From Chloroflexota bacterium (GTDB lineage Bacteria > Chloroflexota > Anaerolineae > J036 > Brachytrichaceae), in the NCBI GenBank assembly GCA_023382055.1, contig JAMCQN010000030.1, forward strand, positions 57,425 through 121,424: a DNA stretch of 64,000 bases. Direction: 5' to 3'. The notes beneath the pieces are model-generated. The model did not search any database. It saw only the letters and a program-made list of their open reading frames with translations, and was not told the origin of the DNA. Positions 11,361 through 20,506 of this stretch are shown piece after piece. The position numbers and the translations under genes were made by a program. Each line of letters opens with the position of its first letter. Positions within the stretch are counted from its first letter, which is position 1.

Positions 11361-12065
11361 CTACTTCAGTCTGCCAACGACTTCCACGCCATTAGTCGCC
11401 ATATTGTGCAGGAAGATGGCGTGCAACAGATCCCCAGGGTGAGGGGAGATGCCGAGTTTGCGCGCTGCCTCGATGGGAGTGTCGTACGTCTGGACGCAAT
11501 CGGCAGGCACGATAATGCGCACGCCTGATGTCTGCCGCGCATTCGCGCGCAGACGCAGATGCATGGCAAGCTGGTGGGTGCATAGATCGCTGCAGTCGCC
11601 CGTGACGATGAACGTGCTGATCTGCGCATGCTGGTCGAGCCAATTGTCGAGCGCGGTATTCTGCGAAGATGAGATTGAATTCTTCTCGATAACCACGAAA
11701 TCACGGGCAAAAGGCAGGCCAGCCAGCTCGGGCACAGTCTGCGATTCCCGGTCGCCGCGCACACAATGCGCCGGGTAGCTGCCAAATTCAACAGCTTCGG
11801 GTTCGTGCGTATCCTGCGGCAGAACGAAATGACGTACGCCGTGATCATATGCGGACTGGAACAGGCGGGCAATCGGCGGCACGATCGCCTGAATGCGCGG
11901 GCTGGATAGCGGGCCGGTCGTGCAGAAGCCATTGATAATATCCACGCACATCACAGCACTTTTCAGGGGTTCAGTAAGCACACCGGCCAATGGCATGGTC
12001 GGCAGCGCAGCGATCCATTGTTCCAGGAAGTCGATATAACTCGCGGCGCGTTCACTTAGCATCAT
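11361..12065 (-). CDS. isochorismatase-family cysteine hydrolase
   Basis: Cysteine hydrolase with the isochorismatase/nicotinamidase fold, about 234 residues. The catalytic triad is visible: Asp in AVMCVDIINGFC, Lys in VVIEKNSISS and Cys in GDCSDLCTH. It also has a His-containing metal-site-like stretch (LPQDTHEPEAVEFG), as in nicotinamidases. Likely reactions are amide hydrolysis of nicotinamide or a related small amide. The start at 12065 is supported by GGAGGG 7 bases upstream of ATGATG. An in-frame ATG at 12098 would add 11 residues. It stands alone, with no NAD-salvage genes nearby. Confidence 0.87.
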   Translation of the reverse strand: MMLSERAASYIDFLEQWIAALPTMPLAGVLTEPLKSAVMCVDIINGFCTTGPLSSPRIQAIVPPIARLFQSAYDHGVRHFVLPQDTHEPEAVEFGSYPAHCVRGDRESQTVPELAGLPFARDFVVIEKNSISSSQNTALDNWLDQHAQISTFIVTGDCSDLCTHQLAMHLRLRANARQTSGVRIIVPADCVQTYDTPIEAARKLGISPHPGDLLHAIFLHNMATNGVEVVGRLK

Positions 12066-12170
12066 AGTCCAACCCTCCGGCTTTTGTTGCCCGGACATAC
12101 CCTCAATAAGGGCGCTGCAATCAGCTCACTTCGTGTACAAGTGACACTAATTGTAGCCATGTGATAGCAT

Positions 12171-12199
12171 TTGTCAACCTTTTACAGGTGTGCTTTAAT
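12171..12199 (+). promoter_or_regulatory. predicted sigma70-type promoter of the ABC efflux operon
   Basis: TTGTCA and TTTAAT are separated by 17 bases, close to the -35/-10 consensus, in the 299-base gap between the divergent hydrolase and the adaptor gene. The transcript would have a leader of about 160 bases before the ATG at 12365, which is preceded by a strong GGAGGAG (12350-12356). I see no other gene or clear riboswitch in this gap. Confidence 0.4.
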
Positions 12200-12364
12200 T
12201 CAGTCCGTGCTAGAGTTCAGTAATATCTGAGGCCGCTAGTCATTCGATGCATCGTTGCGCTATCTCCTGGTCTTGTGCCGGTGTTCCGCCTCGAAGTATC
12301 CTGTTAAGCTTCGCGAAATTTTCGAACTCCAGTGAATAAAACTTGTCGTGGAGGAGTGCTGTAA

Positions 12365-13741
12365 ATGAGAAGACGCACAGCGCCTTTATATGTCGCCATG
12401 GTCGTTGCGCTGCTAACAGTCGCCTGCAACCAACAGCAGGTTAACCAGGAGCCGGCTACGCCGACGCCCGTTCCGACTCCCATCATTCCGACTAAACCCA
12501 CCTATACCGTACAGATGGGTGAAGTTGTCCGGCAGGTGCAATTCACCGGGCGCGTAGGTCCCGTGAAAGAAGTCGAGTTGTTCTTCAAAGTGGCCGGGCG
12601 CGTCCGCAACGTGAAGGTGGAACGGGATGCGCACGTTAAGAAGGGCGATGTACTCGCGGACCTCGAGATAGCCACTCTGGAACGTCAGGTGGCGCAGGCG
12701 GAACTGGACCTGGAGCGTGTTAAGGTGAACCTGCAGCGCGCCCAGCAGACCAACGATTCCGCCGTTGCCAGGGCTCAGATCGAGTTATCGATGCGCCAGC
12801 AGGACTACGAGCGCGTGAAGAACATGGATATGACGCCGCAGCGAGTTCAGGCTGATAATGCCCTGGAAGTTGCGCGGTTGAACCTGGCAAGCGCCCAGGC
12901 CGCATACGATGCCTCGCCGATCCAGAGCAGGGGCGGCTCGCCGCAGTCTATGGCGCTGCAGCGCGCGACGCTGGATTACCAGACGGCCAAGGCAGTCTAC
13001 GACCAGGCGATCGCACAGATCGACAGCGGACACGCATACGATATTGCTACGGCCGCAAAGCAGGTTGCGCTGGCATCCAATTCCCTGGATTCGCTGAAAC
13101 AGGGGGTTGATCCTCTGCTTGTCAATGATGTGCAGCGGGCTGACCTGGCCATGCAGACCCTGAAAGCCCAGGTGACGGACGCCGAATTGGTTGCGCCGTT
13201 TGATGGGAATGTGACATCGCTCCGCATCAGCCCGGGATCGCCGGTAGAGGCCTATGTGCCTGCGGCTGTCGTCGCGGACCCCAGCCAGTTGGAAGTCAAT
13301 GCTGATCCGGACAACACCACCTTGACTGAATTGAAGGAAGGCATGCCGGTGTCGATAACATTGGTGAGTTATCCCGACAAGCCGCTGACAGGCAAGATTC
13401 GCCAGTTGCCCTATCCATATGGCAGCGGCGGCGCGGCGACAAACGATCAGGCGCAGGCTGAGGCGGATAAGACCACGCACATCTCGGTTGACGCAGCCTC
13501 ACTGAAGGACACACAACTTACGCTGGGCGACCTGGCAAAGGCGACCGTCATCCTGGAGCAGAAGGCGGGCGTGTTATGGCTGCCTCCGCAGGCCGTGCGC
13601 ACGTTTGAAGGGCGCAAGTTCGTCGTCGTTCAAGAAGGAGACGGCCAGCGCCGCGTCGATGTGAAGGTCGGCATCATCAGCGATGATCGCGTCGAAATTA
13701 TCGATGGTCTCAAAGCAGGTCAGGTGGTTGTCGCGCCGTGA
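12365..13741 (+). CDS. efflux adaptor lipoprotein (MacA/HlyD family)
   Basis: Membrane-fusion/adaptor protein, 458 residues, of an ABC-type efflux system. A signal peptide ends in LLTVAC, with the lipidated Cys predicted at 21. Then follow a first beta/biotinyl-lipoyl half (GRVRNVKVERDAHVKKGDVL), a long coiled-coil hairpin (about 100-250, rich in Gln/Ala), the second lipoyl half (VAPFDGNVTSLRI) and a C-terminal beta-barrel (GVLWLPPQAVRTFEGRKFV). It overlaps the permease gene by 4 bases and is thus the first gene of a four-gene operon. A tight GGAGGAG site 8 bases before the ATG supports strong translation. Confidence 0.9.
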   Translation: MRRRTAPLYVAMVVALLTVACNQQQVNQEPATPTPVPTPIIPTKPTYTVQMGEVVRQVQFTGRVGPVKEVELFFKVAGRVRNVKVERDAHVKKGDVLADLEIATLERQVAQAELDLERVKVNLQRAQQTNDSAVARAQIELSMRQQDYERVKNMDMTPQRVQADNALEVARLNLASAQAAYDASPIQSRGGSPQSMALQRATLDYQTAKAVYDQAIAQIDSGHAYDIATAAKQVALASNSLDSLKQGVDPLLVNDVQRADLAMQTLKAQVTDAELVAPFDGNVTSLRISPGSPVEAYVPAAVVADPSQLEVNADPDNTTLTELKEGMPVSITLVSYPDKPLTGKIRQLPYPYGSGGAATNDQAQAEADKTTHISVDAASLKDTQLTLGDLAKATVILEQKAGVLWLPPQAVRTFEGRKFVVVQEGDGQRRVDVKVGIISDDRVEIIDGLKAGQVVVAP

Positions 13742-16629
13742 TACAACCCATCCGTACGTTCCTGTCGGTGTTTGTCATTGCAGCGCGACGCTTGTGGTCG
13801 ACGCGGTGGCTGGCGCTGGCCGGAGCGCTCGGACTAATGGTGGTCATCGCGCTCACACTGAGCATACCGCTGTATGCCGATGCGGTGTATAACCGCATCT
13901 TCAACACCGAGATGAACGTCAAGGAAGGCGTAAATCGTCCACCTTACGCCTTCATGTTTCGCTACATCGGCGGCTGGTACGGCCCGTTGGACTTCTCGGA
14001 CATCGCTCAGGCGGATGACCTGATGCAGGGGCAGGCGCCGGGATTGCTCGGCCTGCCGCGGCAGTTGCTGGTGCGTTTCATTAAAACCGATACGTTTCAG
14101 GTTTTCCCCGCATCGGATGCCTCCTATGTCGGCAAGCGCCAGCCGTTGACATGGATCTCACTGGGCTTTATGACGGACTTCACGAACCATATCACCCTGA
14201 CTGAAGGGACGATGCCCAGGGACGTGACGGCGCCCGACCAGCCCATTGAGGTGCTGGTCAGCAAACCGGTGGCCGATCAACTCGGCCTGCAGGTTGGCGA
14301 GCAATACGTCGCATTCGATCGTCGCGATGCCAAGGTACAGGTGCCGGTCAAAATCGTTGGAGTCTGGGTGGCGCGAAACACTGCCGACGATTACTGGTTC
14401 TATGATCCAGCCTATCTCAAAGATGTGATGGTGACGACCGAGGCCACTTTCCTTCAGAATCTGTCTCCGAAGATAGATAAGGAAGTGTACCTGGCCCTGT
14501 GGTATATGGTCTTTAACGGCGATAACGTGCGCACCGATAATGTCACCGATCTTTTGGGCCGCATCAATTACACCGTCACGCGCGCCAGTGCGCTGTTGCC
14601 CAATGTCAAGCTGGACGAATCGCCTGTGGATGCGTTGTGGCGTTATCAGCAGGCCAGCCGCCTGTTGCTGGTGCAGTTGCTGGCATTCAGCGTGCCGATA
14701 CTGCTGCTGGTCTTTGCGTTTATCACGCTGGTTGCCGGCCTCACGGTCAACGGACAACGCAACGAAATAGCGGTTTTGCGCAGTCGAGGCGCGTCAGCCT
14801 TGCAGGTTGTCAGCATTTCCTTGATCGAGGCGCTGGTTCTGGCCGTGATTGGTTTTGCAGTCGGTATACCCGTTGCGGAAGGCATTGCGCAATTGGTCGG
14901 CCAGTCGCGCAGTTTCCTGGTGTTTGTCCAGGGGCAGATGCTGTCGGTGATGCTGACCCGTTCGAGTGTGCAGGTGGGACTCATCGCAGCCGGCGCGGCG
15001 GTATTGGCGACTGTCTTTCCCGTCTGGGAAGCGTCTCAACATACCATCATTACCTACAAACAGGAACGCGCACGCAACCTCAAACCCCCCTGGTGGCAGC
15101 GCGCGTGGCTGGATGTTCTGGTCTTCGTGCCCGCCGCGTATGGCACTTACCTGCTGCAGAAACAGGGCACGATCGCGCTATCCAGCGTCGTCCAGTTGAG
15201 CGGCGGCGATCCCTTCAGCAATCCGTTGCTCTTCATGGTGCCTGTGCTGATGATGATCTCGCTGACGCTGTTCCTGATCCGGTTGTTTCCATTCTTCCTG
15301 CGCTTCATCTCGTGGTTGTTTGCGCGGCTACCCGGTACGACATTCCTGCTGGCGGCGCGCCAGTTGTCGCGCTCACCGGGCTTGTATGTGGCGCCGATGC
15401 TGCTGCTCATCCTCACACTGGCGCTCGCCACATTCACGGCATCGCTGGCATCGACCTTGGACCGCAGCCTGGTCGATCAGGTGCGTTACAGCGTAGGCGG
15501 TGATATGCAACTGCTGGAAGCCGCCGAAGACACCCAGGCGGGCATGATGGGATTTGGAGGAGCGACCGCCGGCAGCAATACCACGTCGACCACCGACCAG
15601 TCAACCGGGCCGCGCTTCCTGTTTGCGCCCGTTTCGGATCATCTGAAGGTGAATGGCGTGCTGGCTGCCACGCGCGTGGGTGTTTACCCTGCCACAGGCA
15701 AGTTCAGTTCCGGGCCATTGACCGCAGAAGTCATGGGTGTGGATCGACTGGAATACAGCCGTATCGCCTTCTGGCGCGCCGACTTCGGCCCCGGCTCTCT
15801 GGGCGCGTTGATGAACCAACTGGCGTCCACGCCGAACGGCATCCTCGTGCACTCGTCCGTACTGACCAAAAACGCGCTGCGCGTCGGCGACGACATCAAA
15901 CTGACCGTGACAGGACCGGATGGTCCGGTTGATATGAAGTTCACCATTGCCGGGTGGTTCTCCTACTGGCCCACCTGGTATCCGAATAAGAAAGACGCCA
16001 GAACCCTCTTTGTGGCCGACCTTGACAATCTATTTGAGCAGTTCGGCACTCAGGTGCCGTATGACGTCTGGTTGAAGATCAAGAATGGCGCTGATGTCGC
16101 CAGAATCGCTGACGGCGTGCGCAAGCTGGGCGTCATGCTGCTGTCTTACTCCGATGTCAATTCCACTATCGTGAAAGAGCAGACCCGCCCCGATCGACAG
16201 GGTCTGTTTGGCGTGCTTTCTGTTGGATTTGCCGCGTCAGCCCTGTTAACCGTGCTGGGGTTCTTCCTGTATGCCGTCTTTTCATTCAGGCGGCGCTTGA
16301 TCGAACTGGGAGTGTTGCGCGCCATCGGGTTGAGCGCGTCACAGATGGCGGCTTATCTCGGCTGGGAACTGATACTCTTATTGGGAACCGGCGTCGGCGC
16401 AGGGACGCTGCTCGGCGTCGCGGCCAGCCAGGTCTACGTCCCATTTATGCAAGTGGGCATTACGCCCGAGGCGACATTGCTGCCGTTCTTCGTCAATATT
16501 GCATGGCCCGATATTTACCGCATCTATGCGCTCTTCGGCGGATTGTTCATTGTGGCGTTGCTGGTGTTACTGGTATTCCTGCTGAGGATGAAGATCTTCC
16601 AGGCAGTTAAGTTAGGTGAAACAGAATGA
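13738..16629 (+). CDS. ABC transporter permease, FtsX-like, two-domain
   Basis: Very large permease, 963 residues, starting with GTG that overlaps the adaptor stop. It has one N-terminal membrane helix (about 20-45), a large extracytoplasmic domain, a first FtsX core (about 310-440, including NGQRNEIAVLRSRGAS), extra membrane helices around 460-570, a second extracytoplasmic domain, and a second FtsX core at the C-terminus (RRRLIELGVLRAIGLSASQ). Two FtsX halves in one chain resemble LolC/E- or MacB-type mechanotransmission permeases. Each conserved cytoplasmic loop (ExxVLRxxG) probably docks one ATPase. The substrate is unknown; lipid, peptide or antibiotic export are all possible. Confidence 0.9.
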   Translation: MIQPIRTFLSVFVIAARRLWSTRWLALAGALGLMVVIALTLSIPLYADAVYNRIFNTEMNVKEGVNRPPYAFMFRYIGGWYGPLDFSDIAQADDLMQGQAPGLLGLPRQLLVRFIKTDTFQVFPASDASYVGKRQPLTWISLGFMTDFTNHITLTEGTMPRDVTAPDQPIEVLVSKPVADQLGLQVGEQYVAFDRRDAKVQVPVKIVGVWVARNTADDYWFYDPAYLKDVMVTTEATFLQNLSPKIDKEVYLALWYMVFNGDNVRTDNVTDLLGRINYTVTRASALLPNVKLDESPVDALWRYQQASRLLLVQLLAFSVPILLLVFAFITLVAGLTVNGQRNEIAVLRSRGASALQVVSISLIEALVLAVIGFAVGIPVAEGIAQLVGQSRSFLVFVQGQMLSVMLTRSSVQVGLIAAGAAVLATVFPVWEASQHTIITYKQERARNLKPPWWQRAWLDVLVFVPAAYGTYLLQKQGTIALSSVVQLSGGDPFSNPLLFMVPVLMMISLTLFLIRLFPFFLRFISWLFARLPGTTFLLAARQLSRSPGLYVAPMLLLILTLALATFTASLASTLDRSLVDQVRYSVGGDMQLLEAAEDTQAGMMGFGGATAGSNTTSTTDQSTGPRFLFAPVSDHLKVNGVLAATRVGVYPATGKFSSGPLTAEVMGVDRLEYSRIAFWRADFGPGSLGALMNQLASTPNGILVHSSVLTKNALRVGDDIKLTVTGPDGPVDMKFTIAGWFSYWPTWYPNKKDARTLFVADLDNLFEQFGTQVPYDVWLKIKNGADVARIADGVRKLGVMLLSYSDVNSTIVKEQTRPDRQGLFGVLSVGFAASALLTVLGFFLYAVFSFRRRLIELGVLRAIGLSASQMAAYLGWELILLLGTGVGAGTLLGVAASQVYVPFMQVGITPEATLLPFFVNIAWPDIYRIYALFGGLFIVALLVLLVFLLRMKIFQAVKLGETE

Positions 16630-17627
16630 GTGAAGGCCCTTTTATTCTTTGTGACAACCTGGTCAAGATTCACAAGATCGCCGACCTGGAAGTCGTGGCC
16701 CTGCAGGGACTTGACCTGGAGGTCAAACAGGGCGAGTTGCTGGGCATCGTGGGCGCCAGCGGCAGCGGAAAATCCACGCTTCTGAATATCCTGGGAGGGC
16801 TTGACCGGCCCAGCGCCGGGCGCGTCGTCGTCGCCGGGCGCGACCTGCTGAAGATGTCGAATACCGCGCTGACCACGTATCGACGGACTCAGGTCGGCTT
16901 TGTATGGCAGCAGGGGGCGCGCAACGTAATTCCCTACCTGTCTTCGGCGTCGAATGTCGAATTGCCCATGATCCTGGCGGGACACGCCGGCGGGGCGGCA
17001 AAGAAGCGCGCGTTTGAGTTGCTGGACGCCGTGGGCCTGGCAGACCGCCGTAATCACTATCTTGGCATGCTCTCTGGCGGCGAGCAGCAGCGCGTGGCGA
17101 TCGCAGTGGCTTTGGCTAATGCGCCGTCACTGTTGCTGGCCGATGAACCCACGGGCGAGTTGGATTCCAATACGGCGCTTTCCATTTACCAGGTGTTTCG
17201 CGACCTGTGCCGGAAATACGGCGTGACGACGCTGATCGTCAGCCACGACCCGAAGATCGCGCGTCACGTAGACCGCGTCGTTGCCATTCGGGACGGCAAA
17301 CTGGCAGGCGAGACGGTGCGCAGGGCGCCACCACGGACGGGCGCCTCTATGGACCAGCCTATCCATGAGGATCACTTTGAGGAGTACGCCGTGCTGGACT
17401 CCGCAGGCCGTTTGCAGATACCGAAAGAATTACGCGAGCAGTATGGCATCAAAGAACGGGCGCGTCTGGAACCGGCCGAGGCAGGCATCCTGGTCAAGGC
17501 CGTGGAACGCCAGAACGTCGAGCAGGTTGCGGTCAACGGCGACCAGGCTGAGAGCGTTCTCGCGAAAATCGAGCGTCGTGGTGTGCTGGGTTGGCTTGCA
17601 CGTCGCCGGTCGAAGTCGAAGGGTTAA
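16626..17627 (+). CDS. ABC transporter ATP-binding protein with AbrB-like C-terminal domain
   Basis: ATPase of the MacB/LolD type, 333 residues, overlapping the permease stop by 4 bases. Walker A is GASGSGKS (43-50), the signature is LSGGEQQR, Walker B and D-loop are [13 protein letters not shown], and the switch His lies in VSHDPK. The usual ATPase ends near residue 230. Here about 100 residues follow, containing [20 protein letters not shown] and a following [11 protein letters not shown] strand, which closely resembles the swapped-hairpin AbrB/MazE DNA-binding fold (D-x-x-GR-[IL]-x-[IL]-P-x-x-[LI]-R). This is an unusual fusion; the tail might dimerise the NBD or bind DNA. The rest is standard. 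Confidence 0.9.
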   Translation: MSEGPFILCDNLVKIHKIADLEVVALQGLDLEVKQGELLGIVGASGSGKSTLLNILGGLDRPSAGRVVVAGRDLLKMSNTALTTYRRTQVGFVWQQGARNVIPYLSSASNVELPMILAGHAGGAAKKRAFELLDAVGLADRRNHYLGMLSGGEQQRVAIAVALANAPSLLLADEPTGELDSNTALSIYQVFRDLCRKYGVTTLIVSHDPKIARHVDRVVAIRDGKLAGETVRRAPPRTGASMDQPIHEDHFEEYAVLDSAGRLQIPKELREQYGIKERARLEPAEAGILVKAVERQNVEQVAVNGDQAESVLAKIERRGVLGWLARRRSKSKG

Positions 17628-17632
17628 GCAGT

Positions 17633-18385
17633 ATGAATAACCAACGTGAAAAAACCGCAGTGAAAAATCGCGACGGGCAGGCGGCATCACAAGGCGATGA
17701 CGCGCCGGCATTTGCCGTCGAGGTGGTTGATGTCGTCCGCACGTATCGGGTAGGCAGCAATGACGTCTTGGCGCTGCGCGGCATCAATCTGCAAGTCAAG
17801 CCGGGGCGCTGGGTGGGCGTCAGAGGGCGTTCCGGCAGCGGCAAGACCACGCTTTTGAACTGCATTGGCGGGCTGGATCACCCAAACAGCGGCACGGTGC
17901 GTTGCTTTGGGCGCGACATTACGCGCATGTCCGACACCGATCTGACGAGATGGCGCCGCAAGCAGGTGGGTTTTGTTTTCCAGTCTTTTGCCCTGCTGCC
18001 GACGTTGTCAGCCTGGGAGAATATTGAGTTGCCGATCCGCATTGCGGGCAACAAGGATCGGCGCGCGCGCACGAAATATTGTCTGGAGCTGGTTGGTCTT
18101 ACCAAATGGGCCAATCACCGCCCGTACGAGATGTCCGGCGGACAGCAACAGCGTGTGGCCATTGCTCGCGCGCTGGCGAACCACCCCAATCTGATCCTGG
18201 CGGACGAACCGACCGGCGAGCTGGACAGCACCACCGCGCGCGAAATCCTGGCGTTGTTCCGGCGCATCATCGAGACCGAGGGCATCACCATGCTGATGAC
18301 GAGCCACGATCCTATCGTGCTGGATTATGTGGACGAAGTCGTCGAACTGCAGGACGGCCAGCGAATCAATAACGGCGCTCACTGA
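17633..18385 (+). CDS. ABC transporter ATP-binding protein (MacB/LolD type)
   Basis: Second ATPase of the operon, 250 residues. Walker A is GRSGSGKT (65-72), signature MSGGQQQR, Walker [14 protein letters not shown] and switch His in TSHDP. The first about 28 residues are hydrophilic and precede the usual domain start. I chose the ATG at 17633 because it lies 5 bases after the upstream stop; an upstream in-frame TTG would overlap the previous gene. With the preceding ATPase it probably forms a heterodimer on the single two-core permease. A perfect 11-base stem follows the stop codon. Confidence 0.92.
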   Translation: MNNQREKTAVKNRDGQAASQGDDAPAFAVEVVDVVRTYRVGSNDVLALRGINLQVKPGRWVGVRGRSGSGKTTLLNCIGGLDHPNSGTVRCFGRDITRMSDTDLTRWRRKQVGFVFQSFALLPTLSAWENIELPIRIAGNKDRRARTKYCLELVGLTKWANHRPYEMSGGQQQRVAIARALANHPNLILADEPTGELDSTTAREILALFRRIIETEGITMLMTSHDPIVLDYVDEVVELQDGQRINNGAH

Positions 18386-18403
18386 ACCCGACCCGACTTA
18401 TAG

Positions 18404-18432
18404 TCTCCCTTTCCTGGTAGAGGAAAGGGAGA
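18404..18432 (+). terminator. hairpin after the ABC operon
   Basis: TCTCCCTTTCC and GGAAAGGGAGA form a perfect 11-base stem with a 7-base loop, 18 bases after the stop of the second ATPase. There is no U-tract, so it is a candidate for a mRNA 3' end or stabilising hairpin and not a classical intrinsic terminator. Confidence 0.45.
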
Positions 18433-18451
18433 GACACCTGCGGATATCGGC

Positions 18452-18691
18452 GTGCCTTTCGTTTATATGCTGCGCTGCCGCGACAATTCGTTATACACCG
18501 GTATAGCTAAGGACGTGCAGCGCCGTCTGAAGATGCATCAAGCCGGTAAAGGCGCAAAATACACCGCAACGCGTCTGCCGGTCGAGTTGATCTGGCAACG
18601 CGAGGTGGCCACATGGTCGGATGCCATGCGCGAAGAACGCCGTATAAAACGCCTGCCGAAAGCCCGCAAACTCCAGCTACTTTCTTCGTAG
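18452..18691 (+). CDS. GIY-YIG nuclease family protein
   Basis: Small protein of 79 residues consisting of one GIY-YIG domain of the UPF0213/YhbQ type. The N-terminal strands FVYMLRCRDNSLYTGIAKD give the two halves of the motif (VYM and YTG), followed by the conserved Arg in QRRLKMHQ and a Glu in MREERRIK. Family members nick or process nucleic acid, but YhbQ-like proteins have no firm cellular role. The start is GTG. The last 15 bases overlap the 3' end of the convergent VWA gene. Confidence 0.87.
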   Translation: MPFVYMLRCRDNSLYTGIAKDVQRRLKMHQAGKGAKYTATRLPVELIWQREVATWSDAMREERRIKRLPKARKLQLLSS

Positions 18692-20506
18692 CATCGGCAC
18701 GCCGCGCTGATACACCCACCACTCGATAACCAGCAGGATCAGCGCGGCAACGGCCAGCCACGACCAGATCTCGCGCTGCGAGTATTGCGGTTTCACTTCG
18801 GATGATGGCGTGGCGCCGCCAATCTTCAAATCAAGATTCGGAGCGATTTTTGACTCCGCCGGGATTGAGAAATTCACGGCGAACGCGCCGGCGACATCCC
18901 CGTATTGCGCGCTATAAACGCCCAGTTGATTCGTTTGCGCAAAACCGCGTTGCCCCACGGCTACACGGTTGCCGTCGGGCAGCAGGACGATGGCATCCGC
19001 AGGGATTGGCACGACGTCGCCCGGTTTCACGCTGGACGGTATATTAAGCCCCTGCGGCGGCGCGAGCCAGGCTACGCTATTCGCGATCAGTACGGGAAAC
19101 GCCACCTGCAGCGGAAGGTCGCTTTCACGCAGTTCGAATGGGATAAGCACCACGCGCCAGAACGGGTCGCCCTGGCTGCGCATCTCGCCGGCAAACAACA
19201 TCGGCCCGCTTGAGGATTGTGCGATCGGCCTCAGCCACTCAGGCGTATTCACGCGCGCTATATCGAGGGCGTTGACGCTGCGCCAGTCCACGGATGCCAG
19301 TACCGGATGCTGTTCTGAACGCATAAAGGTCGTGCTGCTGAAGACGCCGCTGGCGGTAAACACCGATTGCGCGCCGATAAACAGAACGCTGGCGTGCGAG
19401 GGCAGCGTAGCGCTGATCCCATCCAGCACATACAGGTCGTATGGTTTGGCGTCAGCCGGCTCGGGCGCCGTAATAGCGCGTGTGACCTGCAGGTTGGGCA
19501 GAACCGCGAGTGCTTGCTCCAGGAAGCGATTGCCGCGCGTCAACAGCAGGACGCGCCGCTGGGTGTTCTTTTCGTTCACCACATAGGCGACGTCGTCAAT
19601 CGGCAAGTCGTTGTGCGCTGCCTGGTCGATTGAGGCGCGCACCGAGGAGACCTGAGGATCGATACCGTTGATGATCCAACTGACCGATTGTCCGGCGGGG
19701 ATACTCAGCGTGCGCGCGTCGAGCAGCACGCTATCCGACCGCAACGAGACCAGCACGCGGTCGTCTGTGGAGCCTGTATTGGTCACCCGGACGAATGCCG
19801 CCAGGCCGCGCGGGGTTTTCCGCAAAGATAGCGTCGAAATCGCGACATTGTCGCCGCTGACGCCGATGGGTATGTAGCGCACGTTCCCGGTCAGCAGTTG
19901 CAGGTCATCCGCGTTGATGCCATCGCTGAGGATGACGGTAGTCGCCGAGTTGTCGGAACCGCCACCGCCGCCGGCGGCGGTCGCCAGCGCGACACCCGCG
20001 CTCCAGTTGGCTGATTCCAGTGACGGGTGCGCGGTATCGAGTGCGGCTGTGAGTTCGCTTTTGCTGGATGTAGCGCTGGCAAGCGCGTGCGGCGAGCCAT
20101 CCACCAGGATGATCGTCATATCGCTGCTGGGGCCCAGTTCGTCGATCAGCTTGCGTATTTCGGCTTTAGCGGCCTCAAAGCGGGTGGGGGCGACGTCGGT
20201 CGCCTGCATGGAGGCTGAACCGTCCAGCAGCACGATCAGGCGGCCGCTCAACGTGGACGGCAGGTTCAGATATGGCCTGACCAGCGCGAATACCAGGAAC
20301 GCGAGTGTAAGTAACTGCAACAGCAGCAACAGATTGCGGCGCAGACGCTGCCACAGGGTGTTGGCTTCGCGGTCGAGTACCACCTGCCGCCACAGCAGCG
20401 TGCTGGAGACGGTCTGTTCACGCCGCTGCAGGCGCAGGAGATAAAGCAGGATGATGGGTATTGCCAGCGCGGCGAAGAACAGGGCGAGTGGATTGATGAC
20501 ACTCAC
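18677..20506 (-). CDS. BatA-like membrane protein with VWA domain
   Basis: Membrane protein of about 609 residues. It starts with the aerotolerance-regulator N-terminal domain (INPLALFFAALAIPIILLYL, then R-rich loop), has a second helix near 58-78 and a VWA domain with the MIDAS motif DGSAS (D95, S97, S99). A Ser/Thr-rich extracytoplasmic beta region follows, and a C-terminal helix (WSWLAVAALILLVIEWWVY). The GTG at 20506 overlaps the TAG stop of the DUF58 gene (TAGTG) and places the N-terminal domain as in other family members. An ATG at 20518 is an alternative. VWA/BatA and DUF58 proteins usually accompany a MoxR ATPase, which is not seen here. Confidence 0.85.
   Translation of the reverse strand: MSVINPLALFFAALAIPIILLYLLRLQRREQTVSSTLLWRQVVLDREANTLWQRLRRNLLLLLQLLTLAFLVFALVRPYLNLPSTLSGRLIVLLDGSASMQATDVAPTRFEAAKAEIRKLIDELGPSSDMTIILVDGSPHALASATSSKSELTAALDTAHPSLESANWSAGVALATAAGGGGGSDNSATTVILSDGINADDLQLLTGNVRYIPIGVSGDNVAISTLSLRKTPRGLAAFVRVTNTGSTDDRVLVSLRSDSVLLDARTLSIPAGQSVSWIINGIDPQVSSVRASIDQAAHNDLPIDDVAYVVNEKNTQRRVLLLTRGNRFLEQALAVLPNLQVTRAITAPEPADAKPYDLYVLDGISATLPSHASVLFIGAQSVFTASGVFSSTTFMRSEQHPVLASVDWRSVNALDIARVNTPEWLRPIAQSSSGPMLFAGEMRSQGDPFWRVVLIPFELRESDLPLQVAFPVLIANSVAWLAPPQGLNIPSSVKPGDVVPIPADAIVLLPDGNRVAVGQRGFAQTNQLGVYSAQYGDVAGAFAVNFSIPAESKIAPNLDLKIGGATPSSEVKPQYSQREIWSWLAVAALILLVIEWWVYQRGVPMLRRK

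Noticed and set aside
14637..15503. Plus-strand frame inside the FtsX-like permease gene
   Set aside because: Frame-shifted shadow; the permease frame is supported by membrane segments and FtsX motifs.
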